From NCBI GenBank assembly GCA_965250245.1, contig OZ252296.1, forward strand, positions 2,418,001 to 2,482,000: a stretch of 64,000 nt of DNA, in the 5' to 3' direction. This DNA comes from JABDIP01 sp965250245 (GTDB lineage: Bacteria > Pseudomonadota > Alphaproteobacteria > DSM-16000 > Inquilinaceae). Of this stretch, positions 47,063 to 56,719 are shown piece by piece; within the stretch, counting starts at the first letter, position 1, and each line of letters begins with the position of its first letter. The translations under genes and the position numbers were made by a program. The notes under the pieces were generated by a model. That model was not told where the DNA came from and did not search any database. It worked only from the letters and a program-made list of their open reading frames with translations.

Positions 47063-49135
47063 ATGCCGAAACTGACCATCGACGGGATGGAGATCGAGGT
47101 CGAGCCGGGCACATCGGTGCTGCAGGCCTGCGAGCAGCTCGGCATCGAGATCCCGCGCTTCTGTTATCACGAGCGCCTGTCGGTGCCGGCCAATTGCCGC
47201 ATGTGCCTGGTGGAGATGGAGCGGGCGCCCAAGCCGATCGCGTCGTGCGCCATGCCCTGTGGCGACGGCATGGTGATCAAGACCGACACCGAGCTGGTCC
47301 ATAAGGCCCGCAAGGGCGTCATGGAATTCCTGCTGATCAACCACCCGCTGGACTGCCCGATCTGCGACCAGGGCGGCGAGTGCGACCTGCAGGACCAAGC
47401 CATGGCCTACGGCTTCGACCGCAGCCGCTTCGAAGAGAACAAGCGGGCGGTGAAGGAGAAGAACCTCGGGCCGCTGATCAAGACTTTCATGACCCGGTGC
47501 ATCCACTGCACCCGCTGCATCCGCTTCGCCGACGAGATCGCCGGCACGCCGGAGCTCGGCGCCACCGGCCGCAGCGAGCACATGGAGGTCGGCACCTATA
47601 TCGAGAAGGCGATCTCCACCGAGCTGTCCGGGAACATGATCGACATCTGCCCGGTCGGCGCGCTGACCTCCAAGCCCTATGCCTTCAATGCCCGCTCCTG
47701 GGAGCTGCGCAAGACCGAGTCGATCGACGCCCTGGATGCGGTCGGCAGCAACGTCCGCGTCGACGCCCGCGGCGGCGAGGTGCTGCGGGTCCTGCCGCGG
47801 CTGCATGAGGATGTGAACGAGGAGTGGATCAGCGACCGCACCCGCTTCGCCTATGACGGTCTGAAGCGCCAGCGCCTGGACCGCCCCTATGTGCGCCGCG
47901 ACGGCAAGCTGCGCGAGGCGAGCTGGGACGAGGCCTTCACGGCCATCGCCGAGCGCATGTCCGGCCTGTCCGGCGACGAGATGGCCGCCATCGCCGGCGA
48001 TCTCTGCGACGCGGAGTCCATGCTGGCGCTGAAGGAGTTGATGGCCGGGCGCGGCGTGACCAGCCTCGACTGCCGCCAGGACGGCGCCCGGATCGATCCC
48101 TCGGTTCGGTCGAGCTACCTGTTCAACACCACCATCGCCGGCATCGAGGCCGCCGATGCGATCCTCATCGTCGGGTCCAACCCGCGCTGGGAAGCGGCCA
48201 TGGTCAACGCCCGCATCCGCAAGCGCTGGCTGGCCGGCGGGCTGAAGGTCGGGGTGGTCGGGCCGCAGGTCGATCTCGGCTACCGCACCCAGTATTTGGG
48301 CGCCGGGCCGCAGACCCTGGAGGAGATCGCCTCGGGGTCCCACGATTTCGCCAAGACCCTGAAGGGCGCCGAGCGGCCGATGCTGATCCTGGGGCAGGGC
48401 GCCCTGGCCCGCGAGGACGGCGCCGCCGTGCTGGCGGCTGCCCGCCAGGTCGCGGAGAGCTGCGGCATGATCGCCGAGGGCTGGAACGGCTTCAACGTGC
48501 TGCACACCGCCGCCGCCCGGGTCGGCGGCCTGGACCTCGGCTTCGTGCCGGCGTCCGGCGGCCGCGACGTGGCCGGCATCCTGGAGGGTGCGCAGTCCGG
48601 CGCGGTGAAGCTGGTCTGGCTGCTGGGCGCCGACGAGATCGACGCGAACCGCCTCGGCGAGGCTTTCGTCGTCTATCAGGGCCATCACGGCGACCGTGGC
48701 GCCCATCGCGCCGACGTCATCCTGCCGGGCGCGGCCTACACCGAGAAGAACGGCACCTACGTCAATACCGAGGGTCGGGTCCAGCGCGCCCGCCTGGCGG
48801 TCTATCCGCCGGGCAACGCGCGCGAGGACTGGAAGATCCTGCGCGCCTTCAGCGCCCGGGTCGGCGATCCGCTGCCTTACGACACCCTGGATGCCCTGCG
48901 CCGCCACATGGCCCAGGTCGCGCCGGTCTTCGCCGCGGTCGACGTGCCGGGGCAGGCGGACTGGGCGGCGTTCGGCGAGGCGGGCAAGATGGACGCGGCG
49001 CCGTTCGCCTCGCCGGTCGACAATTTCTACATGACCAACCCGATCTGCCGCGCCTCGGAGACCATGGCGGCCTGCGTCGAGCAGATCCTGAACGGTGGCG
49101 CATCGGCCTCGGAAAGGACCGGGACCGATGGATAG
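47063..49135 (+). CDS. nuoG: NADH-quinone oxidoreductase subunit G
   Basis: A 690-residue subunit of the electron-input module. The N-terminal ferredoxin-like domain binds N1b (CYHERLSVPANCRMCLVEME); HPLDCPICDQGGECDLQDQA and TRCIHCTRCIRFADEIAGTP bind the next clusters, and NMIDICPVGALTSKP follows. The C-terminal two thirds is molybdopterin-oxidoreductase-like but without cofactor. The stop overlaps nuoH by 8 bases. Confidence 0.97.
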   Translation: MPKLTIDGMEIEVEPGTSVLQACEQLGIEIPRFCYHERLSVPANCRMCLVEMERAPKPIASCAMPCGDGMVIKTDTELVHKARKGVMEFLLINHPLDCPICDQGGECDLQDQAMAYGFDRSRFEENKRAVKEKNLGPLIKTFMTRCIHCTRCIRFADEIAGTPELGATGRSEHMEVGTYIEKAISTELSGNMIDICPVGALTSKPYAFNARSWELRKTESIDALDAVGSNVRVDARGGEVLRVLPRLHEDVNEEWISDRTRFAYDGLKRQRLDRPYVRRDGKLREASWDEAFTAIAERMSGLSGDEMAAIAGDLCDAESMLALKELMAGRGVTSLDCRQDGARIDPSVRSSYLFNTTIAGIEAADAILIVGSNPRWEAAMVNARIRKRWLAGGLKVGVVGPQVDLGYRTQYLGAGPQTLEEIASGSHDFAKTLKGAERPMLILGQGALAREDGAAVLAAARQVAESCGMIAEGWNGFNVLHTAAARVGGLDLGFVPASGGRDVAGILEGAQSGAVKLVWLLGADEIDANRLGEAFVVYQGHHGDRGAHRADVILPGAAYTEKNGTYVNTEGRVQRARLAVYPPGNAREDWKILRAFSARVGDPLPYDTLDALRRHMAQVAPVFAAVDVPGQADWAAFGEAGKMDAAPFASPVDNFYMTNPICRASETMAACVEQILNGGASASERTGTDG

Positions 49136-50201
49136 CCTGCTGCAGCCGCTGTTCGAGTCCTATCCCTGGTTCGAGTCCTATGTCTGGCCGACCTTCGTGC
49201 TGCTGGTGCAGATCGTCGTCATCATCGTCGTCGTCCTGGTCGGCATGGCCTATCTGACCTATGCCGAGCGCAAGGTCATGGGCGCCATGCAGCTGCGCCA
49301 GGGCCCGATGGTGGTCGGCCCGATGGGTTTGCTGCAGCCCTTCGCGGACGGGCTGAAGCTGCTGGGCAAGGAGACCATCATCCCGGCCGGTGCCAACCGG
49401 GTCGTCTTCATCATCGCGCCGATGATCACCTTCCTGCTCAGCCTGGTGGCCTGGGCGGTGATCCCGTTCGACATCGACTTGGTGCTGGCCGACATCAATG
49501 TCGGCATCCTCTACCTCTTCGCGATCTCCTCGCTGGGCGTCTACGGCATCATCATGGCCGGCTGGGCGTCGAATTCGAAATACGCTTTCCTGGGCGCGCT
49601 GCGCTCCGGCGCGCAGATGGTGTCCTACGAGGTCTCCATCGGCTTCGTCATCATCACCGTGCTGCTCTGCGCCGGGTCCCTGAACCTGTCTGAGATCGTG
49701 ATGGCCCAGCGCACCGGCTGGTGGGGCGGCGACACCGGCTGGTTCGGCGGCTGGTACCTGTTCAGCCCGCTGGCACCCATGGCGGTGCTGTTCTTCATCT
49801 CGACGCTGGCCGAGACAAACCGGGCGCCCTTCGACCTGCCGGAGGGCGAATCGGAGCTGGTCGGCGGCTACAACGTCGAATACTCGTCGATGACCTTCGC
49901 GCTCTTCTTCCTCGGCGAATACACCAACATGATCCTGATGGCGGCGATGACCACCATCCTGTTCCTGGGTGGATGGCTGCCGCCGTTCGACGCGGTGCCG
50001 TTCACCTGGGTGCCGGGTCCGGTGTGGTTCGCGCTGAAGATCGCCTTCTGCCTATTCGTGTTCATCTGGGTGCGCGCGACCCTGCCGCGCTATCGCTACG
50101 ACCAGCTCATGCGCCTGGGCTGGAAGGTCTTCCTGCCGTTCTCGCTGTTGTGGGTCGTGGTCATCGCCGGCCTGCTGATGGCGTTCGACCTGGCGCCCTG
50201 A
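49128..50201 (+). CDS. nuoH: NADH-quinone oxidoreductase subunit H
   Basis: 357 residues with eight membrane helices; the ND1-type subunit that meets the peripheral arm. Signature YAERKVMGAMQLRQGPMVVG and AETNRAPFDLPEGESELVGG. ATG 49128 (MDSLLQPLFESYP) overlaps the nuoG stop; upstream frame is leader noise. Confidence 0.97.
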   Translation: MDSLLQPLFESYPWFESYVWPTFVLLVQIVVIIVVVLVGMAYLTYAERKVMGAMQLRQGPMVVGPMGLLQPFADGLKLLGKETIIPAGANRVVFIIAPMITFLLSLVAWAVIPFDIDLVLADINVGILYLFAISSLGVYGIIMAGWASNSKYAFLGALRSGAQMVSYEVSIGFVIITVLLCAGSLNLSEIVMAQRTGWWGGDTGWFGGWYLFSPLAPMAVLFFISTLAETNRAPFDLPEGESELVGGYNVEYSSMTFALFFLGEYTNMILMAAMTTILFLGGWLPPFDAVPFTWVPGPVWFALKIAFCLFVFIWVRATLPRYRYDQLMRLGWKVFLPFSLLWVVVIAGLLMAFDLAP

Positions 50202-50223
50202 TCGGGGCTGAGGAGAGAGACCC

Positions 50224-50712
50224 ATGTCGTTCATCGAGCGCTCGACCCGCGGCCTGCTGCTGACCGAGATCCTGTCCGGGCTGGCCCTGACCTTCCGCTA
50301 CATGTTCAAGCCGAAGGCGACCATCAACTACCCCTATGAGAAGGGGCCGCTGAGCCCGCGCTTCCGCGGCGAGCACGCCCTGCGCCGCTATCCCAACGGC
50401 GAGGAGCGCTGCATCGCCTGCAAGCTCTGCGAGGCGATCTGCCCGGCCCAGGCGATCACAATCGAGGCCGAGCCGCGCGACGACGGCAGCCGCCGCACCA
50501 CGCGCTACGACATCGACATGACCAAATGCATCTATTGCGGCATGTGCCAGGAGGCATGCCCGGTGGATGCCATCGTCGAGGGGCCGAACTTCGAGTTCGC
50601 CACTGAGACCCGAGAGGAACTTTTCTATAACAAGGAGAAGCTGCTGGCGAACGGCGACCGCTGGGAAGCCCAGATCGCCGCCAACATTGCAGCCGACGCA
50701 CCGTACCGCTAA
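50224..50712 (+). CDS. nuoI: NADH-quinone oxidoreductase subunit I (clusters N6a, N6b)
   Basis: 162 residues with two 8-Fe ferredoxin-type motifs: CIACKLCEAICPAQAITIEA and CIYCGMCQEACPVDAIVEGP. It bridges electrons to NuoB. AGGAGAGAGA precedes the ATG. Confidence 0.98.
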   Translation: MSFIERSTRGLLLTEILSGLALTFRYMFKPKATINYPYEKGPLSPRFRGEHALRRYPNGEERCIACKLCEAICPAQAITIEAEPRDDGSRRTTRYDIDMTKCIYCGMCQEACPVDAIVEGPNFEFATETREELFYNKEKLLANGDRWEAQIAANIAADAPYR

Positions 50713-50832
50713 AAGACCCGCAAATCAGTGGGGGTTTGGGCGCCTCGTTCTTGGCGTCCGCATCGTTCGACAGGGAGTATCCGATACCGTGACGCCGTCC
50801 GCTTCACGCGCAGGCCGCGGGGACGCCGGGAC
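50713..50832. other. 120-bp gap inside the nuo operon
   Basis: This is the only sizeable gap in the nuo operon, between nuoI and nuoJ; other junctions overlap or are a few bases. It has GC-rich partial hairpins and no clear promoter or gene. It might be an mRNA-processing site that separates the peripheral-arm from membrane-arm cistrons. Confidence 0.35.
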
Positions 50833-51447
50833 ATGATCGTCCAGGCCCTGGCATTCTACCTGTTCGCCTTCATCGCCATCGCCTCGGCCGTGATGGTGAT
50901 CTCGGCGCGCAACCCGGTGCACTCGGTGCTGTTCCTGATCCTGGCCTTCTTCAACGGGGCCGGGCTGTTCGTCCTGATGGGCGCGGAGTTCCTGGCGATG
51001 ATCCTGGTCGTCGTCTATGTCGGCGCGGTCGCCGTGCTGTTCCTCTTCGTCGTGATGATGCTGGACATCAACTTCGCCGAATTGCGCGAGGGATTCCTCC
51101 AGTATCTGCCGATCGGCGCCCTGATCGGATTCATCCTGCTGGCCGAGCTGATCTTCATCTTCGGCGCCTGGGTGGCGGCGCCGGAAGCCAGCACCTTCGC
51201 CGGCGCACCGGGCCGAACGCCGGGGGCGGCGACCAATACCGAGGCGCTGGGCCGGCTGATCTACACCGACTACATCTACCTGTTCCAGGCTGCCGGGCTG
51301 GTGCTGCTGGTCGCCATGATCGGCTCCATCGTCCTGACCCTGCGCCAGCGCGAGGGCGTGCGCCGCCAGCGCGTCGCCGACCAGATCGCCCGCCGCCGCG
51401 AGGAGGTCGTGGTGGTGCGGCAGGTCGAGAGCGGGGAAGGCGTCTGA
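50833..51447 (+). CDS. nuoJ: NADH-quinone oxidoreductase subunit J
   Basis: 204-residue ND6-type membrane-arm subunit with five helices. Motifs: VISARNPVHSVLFLILAFFN and GAEFLAMILVVVYVGAVAVL, then FLFVVMMLDINFAELREG. ATG 50833 starts MIVQALAF; the frame is open further up without ribosome-binding site. Confidence 0.95.
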   Translation: MIVQALAFYLFAFIAIASAVMVISARNPVHSVLFLILAFFNGAGLFVLMGAEFLAMILVVVYVGAVAVLFLFVVMMLDINFAELREGFLQYLPIGALIGFILLAELIFIFGAWVAAPEASTFAGAPGRTPGAATNTEALGRLIYTDYIYLFQAAGLVLLVAMIGSIVLTLRQREGVRRQRVADQIARRREEVVVVRQVESGEGV

Positions 51448-51448
51448 G

Positions 51449-51760
51449 ATGCTCGAGATCGGCCTGTCCCACTACCTGGTCATCGCCGCGATGCTGTTCA
51501 CGCTCGGCATCTTCGGCATCTTCCTGAACCGCAAGAACGTTATCATCATCCTGATGTCGGTCGAGCTCATGCTGCTCGCCGTCAACATCAACCTGGTGGC
51601 CTTCTCCACCCATCTCGGCAATCTGGTCGGCCAGGTCTTCGCGCTGTTCGTGCTGACCGTCGCGGCGGCGGAGGCGGCCATCGGCCTCGCCATCCTGGTG
51701 GTCTATTTCCGCAACCGCGGCACCATCGCGGTGGAAGACATCAATCTGATGAAGGGCTGA
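51449..51760 (+). CDS. nuoK: NADH-quinone oxidoreductase subunit K
   Basis: 103-residue ND4L-type subunit with three helices; motifs IILMSVELMLLAVNINLVAF and ETA-type VAAAEAAIGLAILVVYFRNR. The first carries the conserved membrane glutamates. It starts two bases after the nuoJ stop. Confidence 0.97.
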   Translation: MLEIGLSHYLVIAAMLFTLGIFGIFLNRKNVIIILMSVELMLLAVNINLVAFSTHLGNLVGQVFALFVLTVAAAEAAIGLAILVVYFRNRGTIAVEDINLMKG

Positions 51761-51767
51761 GCGCAGC

Positions 51768-53723
51768 ATGGACGCAGCCGCGATCTTCCTGCCGCTGATC
51801 GGTTTCCTGATCGCCGGCCTGTTCGGCCGCTGGATCGGCGACCGCGGCGCCATGGGCGTGACCGTGCTGGCGGTCTCGATCGCCGCGATCATCTCCATCT
51901 GGCTGTTCTTCGACGTGGCGATCGGCGGCAACGAGCGCACGGTCGAGCTCTCCGCCTGGATCCACAGCGGCGATTTCGTCGTCGACTGGGCCCTGAAGCT
52001 CGACACCCTGACCGCGGTCATGCTGCTGGTGGTGAACGGCGTCTCCGCGCTCGTGCACATCTACTCCATCGGCTACATGTCGCACGACCCGCACCGGGCC
52101 CGCTTCTTCGCCTATCTCAGCCTGTTCACCTTCATGATGCTGATGCTGGTGACGGCCGACAATCTGGTGCAGATGTATTTCGGCTGGGAGGGCGTCGGTC
52201 TCGCCTCCTACCTGCTGATCGGCTTCTGGTACCTGAAACCGACCGCCAATGCCGCCGCGATCAAGGCCTTCCTGGTCAACCGGGTCGGCGATTTCGGCTT
52301 CGCGCTGGGCATCTTCACAGTCTTCATCCTGTTCGACAGCGTTCAGTTGGACGCCATCTTCGAGCAGGCGCCGGCAGTCGCCGGCACCAGCTTCACCTTC
52401 CTCTCCTGGGAAGTGGATGCGCTGACCTGCGCCTGCATCCTGCTGTTCATCGGCGCCATGGGCAAATCCGCCCAGCTCGGCCTGCACACCTGGCTGCCGG
52501 ACGCCATGGAAGGCCCGACCCCGGTCTCCGCCCTGATCCACGCCGCCACCATGGTCACCGCCGGCGTCTTCATGGTGGCGCGGCTGTCGCCGCTGTTCGA
52601 ATACGCCCCGGTGGCGCTGATCGTGGTCACCGTGGTGGGTGCCGCGACCTGCTTCGTCGCCGCCACCATCGGCATGACCCAGTTCGACATCAAGCGGGTG
52701 ATCGCCTATTCGACCATGAGCCAGCTCGGCTACATGTTCTTCGCGCTCGGCGTCTCCGCCTACTCGGCGGCGATCTTCCACCTGATGACCCACGCCTTCT
52801 TCAAGGCGCTGCTGTTCCTGGGCGCCGGCTCGGTGATCCACGCCATGTCGGACGAGCAGGACATGCGGCACATGGGCGGCCTGCGCAAGCACATCCCGAT
52901 CACCTACTGGCTGATGGTGATCGGCAGCCTGGCGCTGGCCGGCATCGGCATTCCGGGCACCATTTTCGGCTTCGCCGGTTTCAACTCCAAGGATCTGATC
53001 CTGGAATCCGCCTTCGCCGACCATACCTGGTTCGGCGCCTTCGCCTTCTGGCTCGGCATCGCGGCGGCGACCATGACCGCGTTCTACAGCTTCCGGGTCA
53101 TCTTCATGACCTTCCACGGGCAGCCGCGGGCCAATGCCGAGGTGATGGCCCATGTCCATGAATCGCCCTGGGTGATGCTGGGGCCGCTGGTGGTGCTGGC
53201 GATCGGCGCCGTCTTCGCCGGCATGGTCGGCTACGAGCTGTTCGGCGGCTCGGTGGAGAGCCGGGAGGATTTCTGGCGCGACGCGCTGTTGATGCTGCCC
53301 GGCAACGACACCATCGAAGAGGCGCATCACGTGCCGTTCTGGGTCAAGGCCCTGCCACTGATCGTCGGTGTCGTCGGCATCGGCGGCGCCTATCTGGCCT
53401 ATGTGACGATCCCGTCCATCCCGGGTGCGGTGACCGCCATGCTCAAGCCGCTCCACGTGCTGTTCTTCCGCAAGTGGTTCTTCGACGAGCTGTATGACGC
53501 CATCGCCACCCGGCCCAGCCTGCGCCTCGGCCGCGGCCTGTGGAAGGGCGGCGACGGCGCGGTGATCGACGGGCTCGGCCCGGACGGGCTGTCCAAGGCC
53601 AGCATCCTGGCGGCGGCCCGGATCAGCCGGCTGCAGACCGGCTATGTCTACCACTACGCCTTCGTCATGCTGATCGGCGTGGCGGCCCTGGTGACGTGGT
53701 ATCTCGTGACGGTTTCGGGCTAG
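51768..53723 (+). CDS. nuoL: NADH-quinone oxidoreductase subunit L (antiporter-like)
   Basis: 651-residue ND5-type proton-pumping subunit with the long lateral helix at the C-terminus. Motifs: YFGWEGVGLASYLLIGFWYL, AQLGLHTWLPDAMEGPTPVS and ALIHAATMVTAGVFMVARLS. The conserved Lys/Glu/His of the antiporter motif are present. Confidence 0.97.
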   Translation: MDAAAIFLPLIGFLIAGLFGRWIGDRGAMGVTVLAVSIAAIISIWLFFDVAIGGNERTVELSAWIHSGDFVVDWALKLDTLTAVMLLVVNGVSALVHIYSIGYMSHDPHRARFFAYLSLFTFMMLMLVTADNLVQMYFGWEGVGLASYLLIGFWYLKPTANAAAIKAFLVNRVGDFGFALGIFTVFILFDSVQLDAIFEQAPAVAGTSFTFLSWEVDALTCACILLFIGAMGKSAQLGLHTWLPDAMEGPTPVSALIHAATMVTAGVFMVARLSPLFEYAPVALIVVTVVGAATCFVAATIGMTQFDIKRVIAYSTMSQLGYMFFALGVSAYSAAIFHLMTHAFFKALLFLGAGSVIHAMSDEQDMRHMGGLRKHIPITYWLMVIGSLALAGIGIPGTIFGFAGFNSKDLILESAFADHTWFGAFAFWLGIAAATMTAFYSFRVIFMTFHGQPRANAEVMAHVHESPWVMLGPLVVLAIGAVFAGMVGYELFGGSVESREDFWRDALLMLPGNDTIEEAHHVPFWVKALPLIVGVVGIGGAYLAYVTIPSIPGAVTAMLKPLHVLFFRKWFFDELYDAIATRPSLRLGRGLWKGGDGAVIDGLGPDGLSKASILAAARISRLQTGYVYHYAFVMLIGVAALVTWYLVTVSG

Positions 53724-53735
53724 GGGCGGCGGACG

Positions 53736-55256
53736 ATGGAAAACTGGCCGCTTCTCTCGGTCGTCACCTTCCTGCCGCTGGCGGGGGCGCTGTTCATCCT
53801 GATGATCCGCAGTCCGGATCCGGAGGTGGTGGCGGAAAACTCCCGCAACATGGCGCTGCTGACCTCGGTCTTCACCTTCATCGTGTCGCTGGGCATCTGG
53901 TACTACTTCGAGCGCGGCTCGGCCGACTTCCAGTTCGTGGAGAAGGTGGAATGGCTGCCGGGCTTCGACATCTCCTACCATATGGGCGTCGACGGCATCT
54001 CGATGATGTTCGTGCTGTTGTCGACCCTGCTGACCCCCATCTGCGTGCTCGCCAGCTGGCGCAGCATCAAGGTCCGGGTGAAGGAGTACATGATCTCCTT
54101 CCTGATCCTGGAGACCATGATGGTGGGCATGTTCTGCGCCCTGGACTATCTGCTGTTCTACGTGTTCTTCGAGGGCGTGCTGATCCCGATGTTCATCATC
54201 ATCGGGGTCTGGGGATCCGGTGAGCGGCGCATCTACGCCGCCTTCAAGTTCTTCCTGTTCACCCTGCTCGGCTCGGTGCTGATGCTGCTGGCGCTGCTGG
54301 CCATGTATCTGGAGGCCGGCACCACCGACATCCCGACCCTGCTGGTGACCGATTTCAGCCGCTCGATGCAGACCTGGCTGTGGCTGGCCATGTTCGCGTC
54401 CTTCGCCGTGAAGGTGCCGATGTGGCCGGTGCATACCTGGCTGCCGGACGCCCATGTGGAGGCGCCGACCGCCGGCTCGGTGATCCTGGCCGGGGTGCTG
54501 TTGAAGATGGGCGGCTACGGCTTCCTGCGCTTCTCGATCCCGATGCTGCCGGAGGCGACGGAACTCTTCACGCCGCTGGTCTACGCGCTCAGCATCATCG
54601 CGATCATCTACACCTCCCTGGTCGCCCTGGCCCAGGAGGACATGAAGAAGCTGATCGCCTATTCCTCGGTCGCCCATATGGGCTACGTGACCATCGGCAT
54701 GTTCACCATGACGGTGCAGGGCATCCAGGGCTCGATCTTCCAGATGCTCAGCCACGGCATTGTCTCGGCCGCGCTGTTCCTGTGCGTCGGCGTGGTCTAC
54801 GACCGGCTGCACAGCCGCGAGATCGCGCGCTTCGGCGGGCTGGTGAACATCATGCCGAAATACGCCCTGGTGTTCATGATCTTCACCCTGGCCTCGGTCG
54901 GCCTGCCGGGGACCAGCGGCTTCGTGGGCGAGTTCCTCAGCCTGGTCGGCGCCTTCGCGGCCAACACCTGGGTCGGCGCACTGGCCTCCATCGGCGTGGT
55001 GCTCGGGGCGGCCTACATGCTGTGGCTCTACCGCCGGGTGATCTTCGGTGAGCTGAACAAGGAAGACCTGAAGGGCATGCTGGATCTGGGGCCGCGCGAG
55101 GTGGCGATCTTTGTGCCGCTGATCGCGCTGGTCTTCTGGATGGGCATCTACCCGTCCAGCTTCATCGAGGTCATGGAAGCCTCCGTCGACAAGCTGATCG
55201 CCGACCACCAGCTGGCGCTGGGACAGACGGTCCCGGCGGTTCTGGCCGGCCGCTAG
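53736..55256 (+). CDS. nuoM: NADH-quinone oxidoreductase subunit M (antiporter-like)
   Basis: 506-residue ND4-type pumping subunit. Motifs: PVHTWLPDAHVEAPTAGSVI, LAQEDMKKLIAYSSVAHMGY and GLPGTSGFVGEFLSLVGAFA. Follows nuoL by 12 bases. Confidence 0.97.
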   Translation: MENWPLLSVVTFLPLAGALFILMIRSPDPEVVAENSRNMALLTSVFTFIVSLGIWYYFERGSADFQFVEKVEWLPGFDISYHMGVDGISMMFVLLSTLLTPICVLASWRSIKVRVKEYMISFLILETMMVGMFCALDYLLFYVFFEGVLIPMFIIIGVWGSGERRIYAAFKFFLFTLLGSVLMLLALLAMYLEAGTTDIPTLLVTDFSRSMQTWLWLAMFASFAVKVPMWPVHTWLPDAHVEAPTAGSVILAGVLLKMGGYGFLRFSIPMLPEATELFTPLVYALSIIAIIYTSLVALAQEDMKKLIAYSSVAHMGYVTIGMFTMTVQGIQGSIFQMLSHGIVSAALFLCVGVVYDRLHSREIARFGGLVNIMPKYALVFMIFTLASVGLPGTSGFVGEFLSLVGAFAANTWVGALASIGVVLGAAYMLWLYRRVIFGELNKEDLKGMLDLGPREVAIFVPLIALVFWMGIYPSSFIEVMEASVDKLIADHQLALGQTVPAVLAGR

Positions 55257-55269
55257 GGGTAGAGAGCAG

Positions 55270-56712
55270 ATGTCCGGCACGATCCCCGATCTCGCTCCCG
55301 CCGCCCCGGAAATCTTCCTGGCCTGCGCCGGCATGCTGCTGCTGATGCTGGGCGTGTTCCGCGCCAAGGAGGCGACCCGGCTGGTCTCCTATCTCGCCGT
55401 GCTGTGCTTCATCGTCGCCGGGGTGATGGTGATGGCGCTGGGCAATGAGCGGCTGGTCACCTTCAACGGCCTGTTTCTCACCGACGGCTTCGCCACCTTC
55501 ATGAAGGTGCTGGTCCTGCTCGGCTCGGCGCTGGCGGTGATCATGAGCCAGCGCTACCTGCGCCGCGAGCAGATGGCGCGGTTCGAATACCCGGTGCTGT
55601 TCGTCTTCGCCACGCTCGGCATGATGATGATGATCAGCGCCAACGACCTGATCGCGCTGTATCTGGGGCTGGAGCTGCAGAGCCTGTCGCTCTACGTGGT
55701 TGCCGCCTTCCGCCGCGACACGGTGCGCTCCTCCGAGGCCGGCCTGAAGTATTTCGTCCTGGGCGCCCTGTCCTCGGGCATGCTGCTCTACGGCGCCTCC
55801 ATGGTCTACGGCTTCGCCGGAACCACCGGCTTCGTCGAGTTGGCCGAGGTGTTCCGCAACGACTCGGAAGTCGCCGCCGGCCTCATTGTCGGCATCGTCT
55901 TCGTCGCCGCGGGCCTCGCCTTCAAGGTCTCCGCCGTGCCGTTCCACATGTGGACGCCGGACGTCTATGAGGGCGCACCGACGCCGGTCACCGCCTTTTT
56001 CGCGGTGGCGCCCAAGATCGCCGCCATCGCCCTGTTCGTGCGAGTGATGATCGGGCCGTTCGGCGACTTGGTGGCGCAGTGGCAGCAGATCATCATCGTC
56101 ACCTCGATCCTGTCGATGACGCTCGGCGCCTTCGCCGCCATCCACCAGCGCAACATCAAGCGGCTGATGGCCTATTCCTCCATCGGCCATGTCGGCTATG
56201 CGCTGGTGGGACTGGCCGCCGGCACCGAGCAGGGGGTGCATGGCGTGCTGGTCTACATGGCGATCTATCTCGCCATGAATGTCGGCACCTTCGCCTGCAT
56301 CCTGTCGATGCGGGTCAATGGCCGCATGGTCGAGGGCATCACCGACCTCTCGGGCTTGAGCAAGACCCACCCGCTGATGGCCGCGTCGCTGGCGGTGTTC
56401 ATGTTCTCCATGGCCGGCATCCCGCCGCTGGCCGGCTTCTTCGGCAAGCTGTTCGTGTTCAAGGCGGCGGTCGATGCCGAGCTCTACACCCTGGCGGTGA
56501 TCGGCGTGCTGACCAGCGTGGTGTCGGCCTTCTATTACCTGCGCATCATCAAGCTGATGTATTTCGACGAGCCGGCGGAGGCGCTGGACAGCCCGATCGG
56601 CCGCGACATGGCCACGGTCCTGACGGCGACCGGCCTGTTCACCCTGTTCTTCTGGATCGTCGCCTCGCCGATCGTCGACGCGGCCGCGACCGCCGCCGCG
56701 ACCCTGTTCTGA
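55270..56712 (+). CDS. nuoN: NADH-quinone oxidoreductase subunit N (antiporter-like)
   Basis: 480-residue ND2-type pumping subunit, last gene of the complex. Motifs: FKVSAVPFHMWTPDVYEGAP, NIKRLMAYSSIGHVGYALVG and GIPPLAGFFGKLFVFKAAVD. It is followed after 7 bases by birA, the usual alphaproteobacterial continuation. Confidence 0.97.
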   Translation: MSGTIPDLAPAAPEIFLACAGMLLLMLGVFRAKEATRLVSYLAVLCFIVAGVMVMALGNERLVTFNGLFLTDGFATFMKVLVLLGSALAVIMSQRYLRREQMARFEYPVLFVFATLGMMMMISANDLIALYLGLELQSLSLYVVAAFRRDTVRSSEAGLKYFVLGALSSGMLLYGASMVYGFAGTTGFVELAEVFRNDSEVAAGLIVGIVFVAAGLAFKVSAVPFHMWTPDVYEGAPTPVTAFFAVAPKIAAIALFVRVMIGPFGDLVAQWQQIIIVTSILSMTLGAFAAIHQRNIKRLMAYSSIGHVGYALVGLAAGTEQGVHGVLVYMAIYLAMNVGTFACILSMRVNGRMVEGITDLSGLSKTHPLMAASLAVFMFSMAGIPPLAGFFGKLFVFKAAVDAELYTLAVIGVLTSVVSAFYYLRIIKLMYFDEPAEALDSPIGRDMATVLTATGLFTLFFWIVASPIVDAAATAAATLF

Positions 56713-56719
56713 GGCGCTG

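Noticed and set aside
44813..48907. Very long open frame on the minus strand opposite nuoD-nuoG (also 51741-55367 and 35916-38558)
   Set aside because: These are antisense frames kept open by GC-rich codon usage of well-supported plus-strand genes; their translations are low-complexity and match no family.
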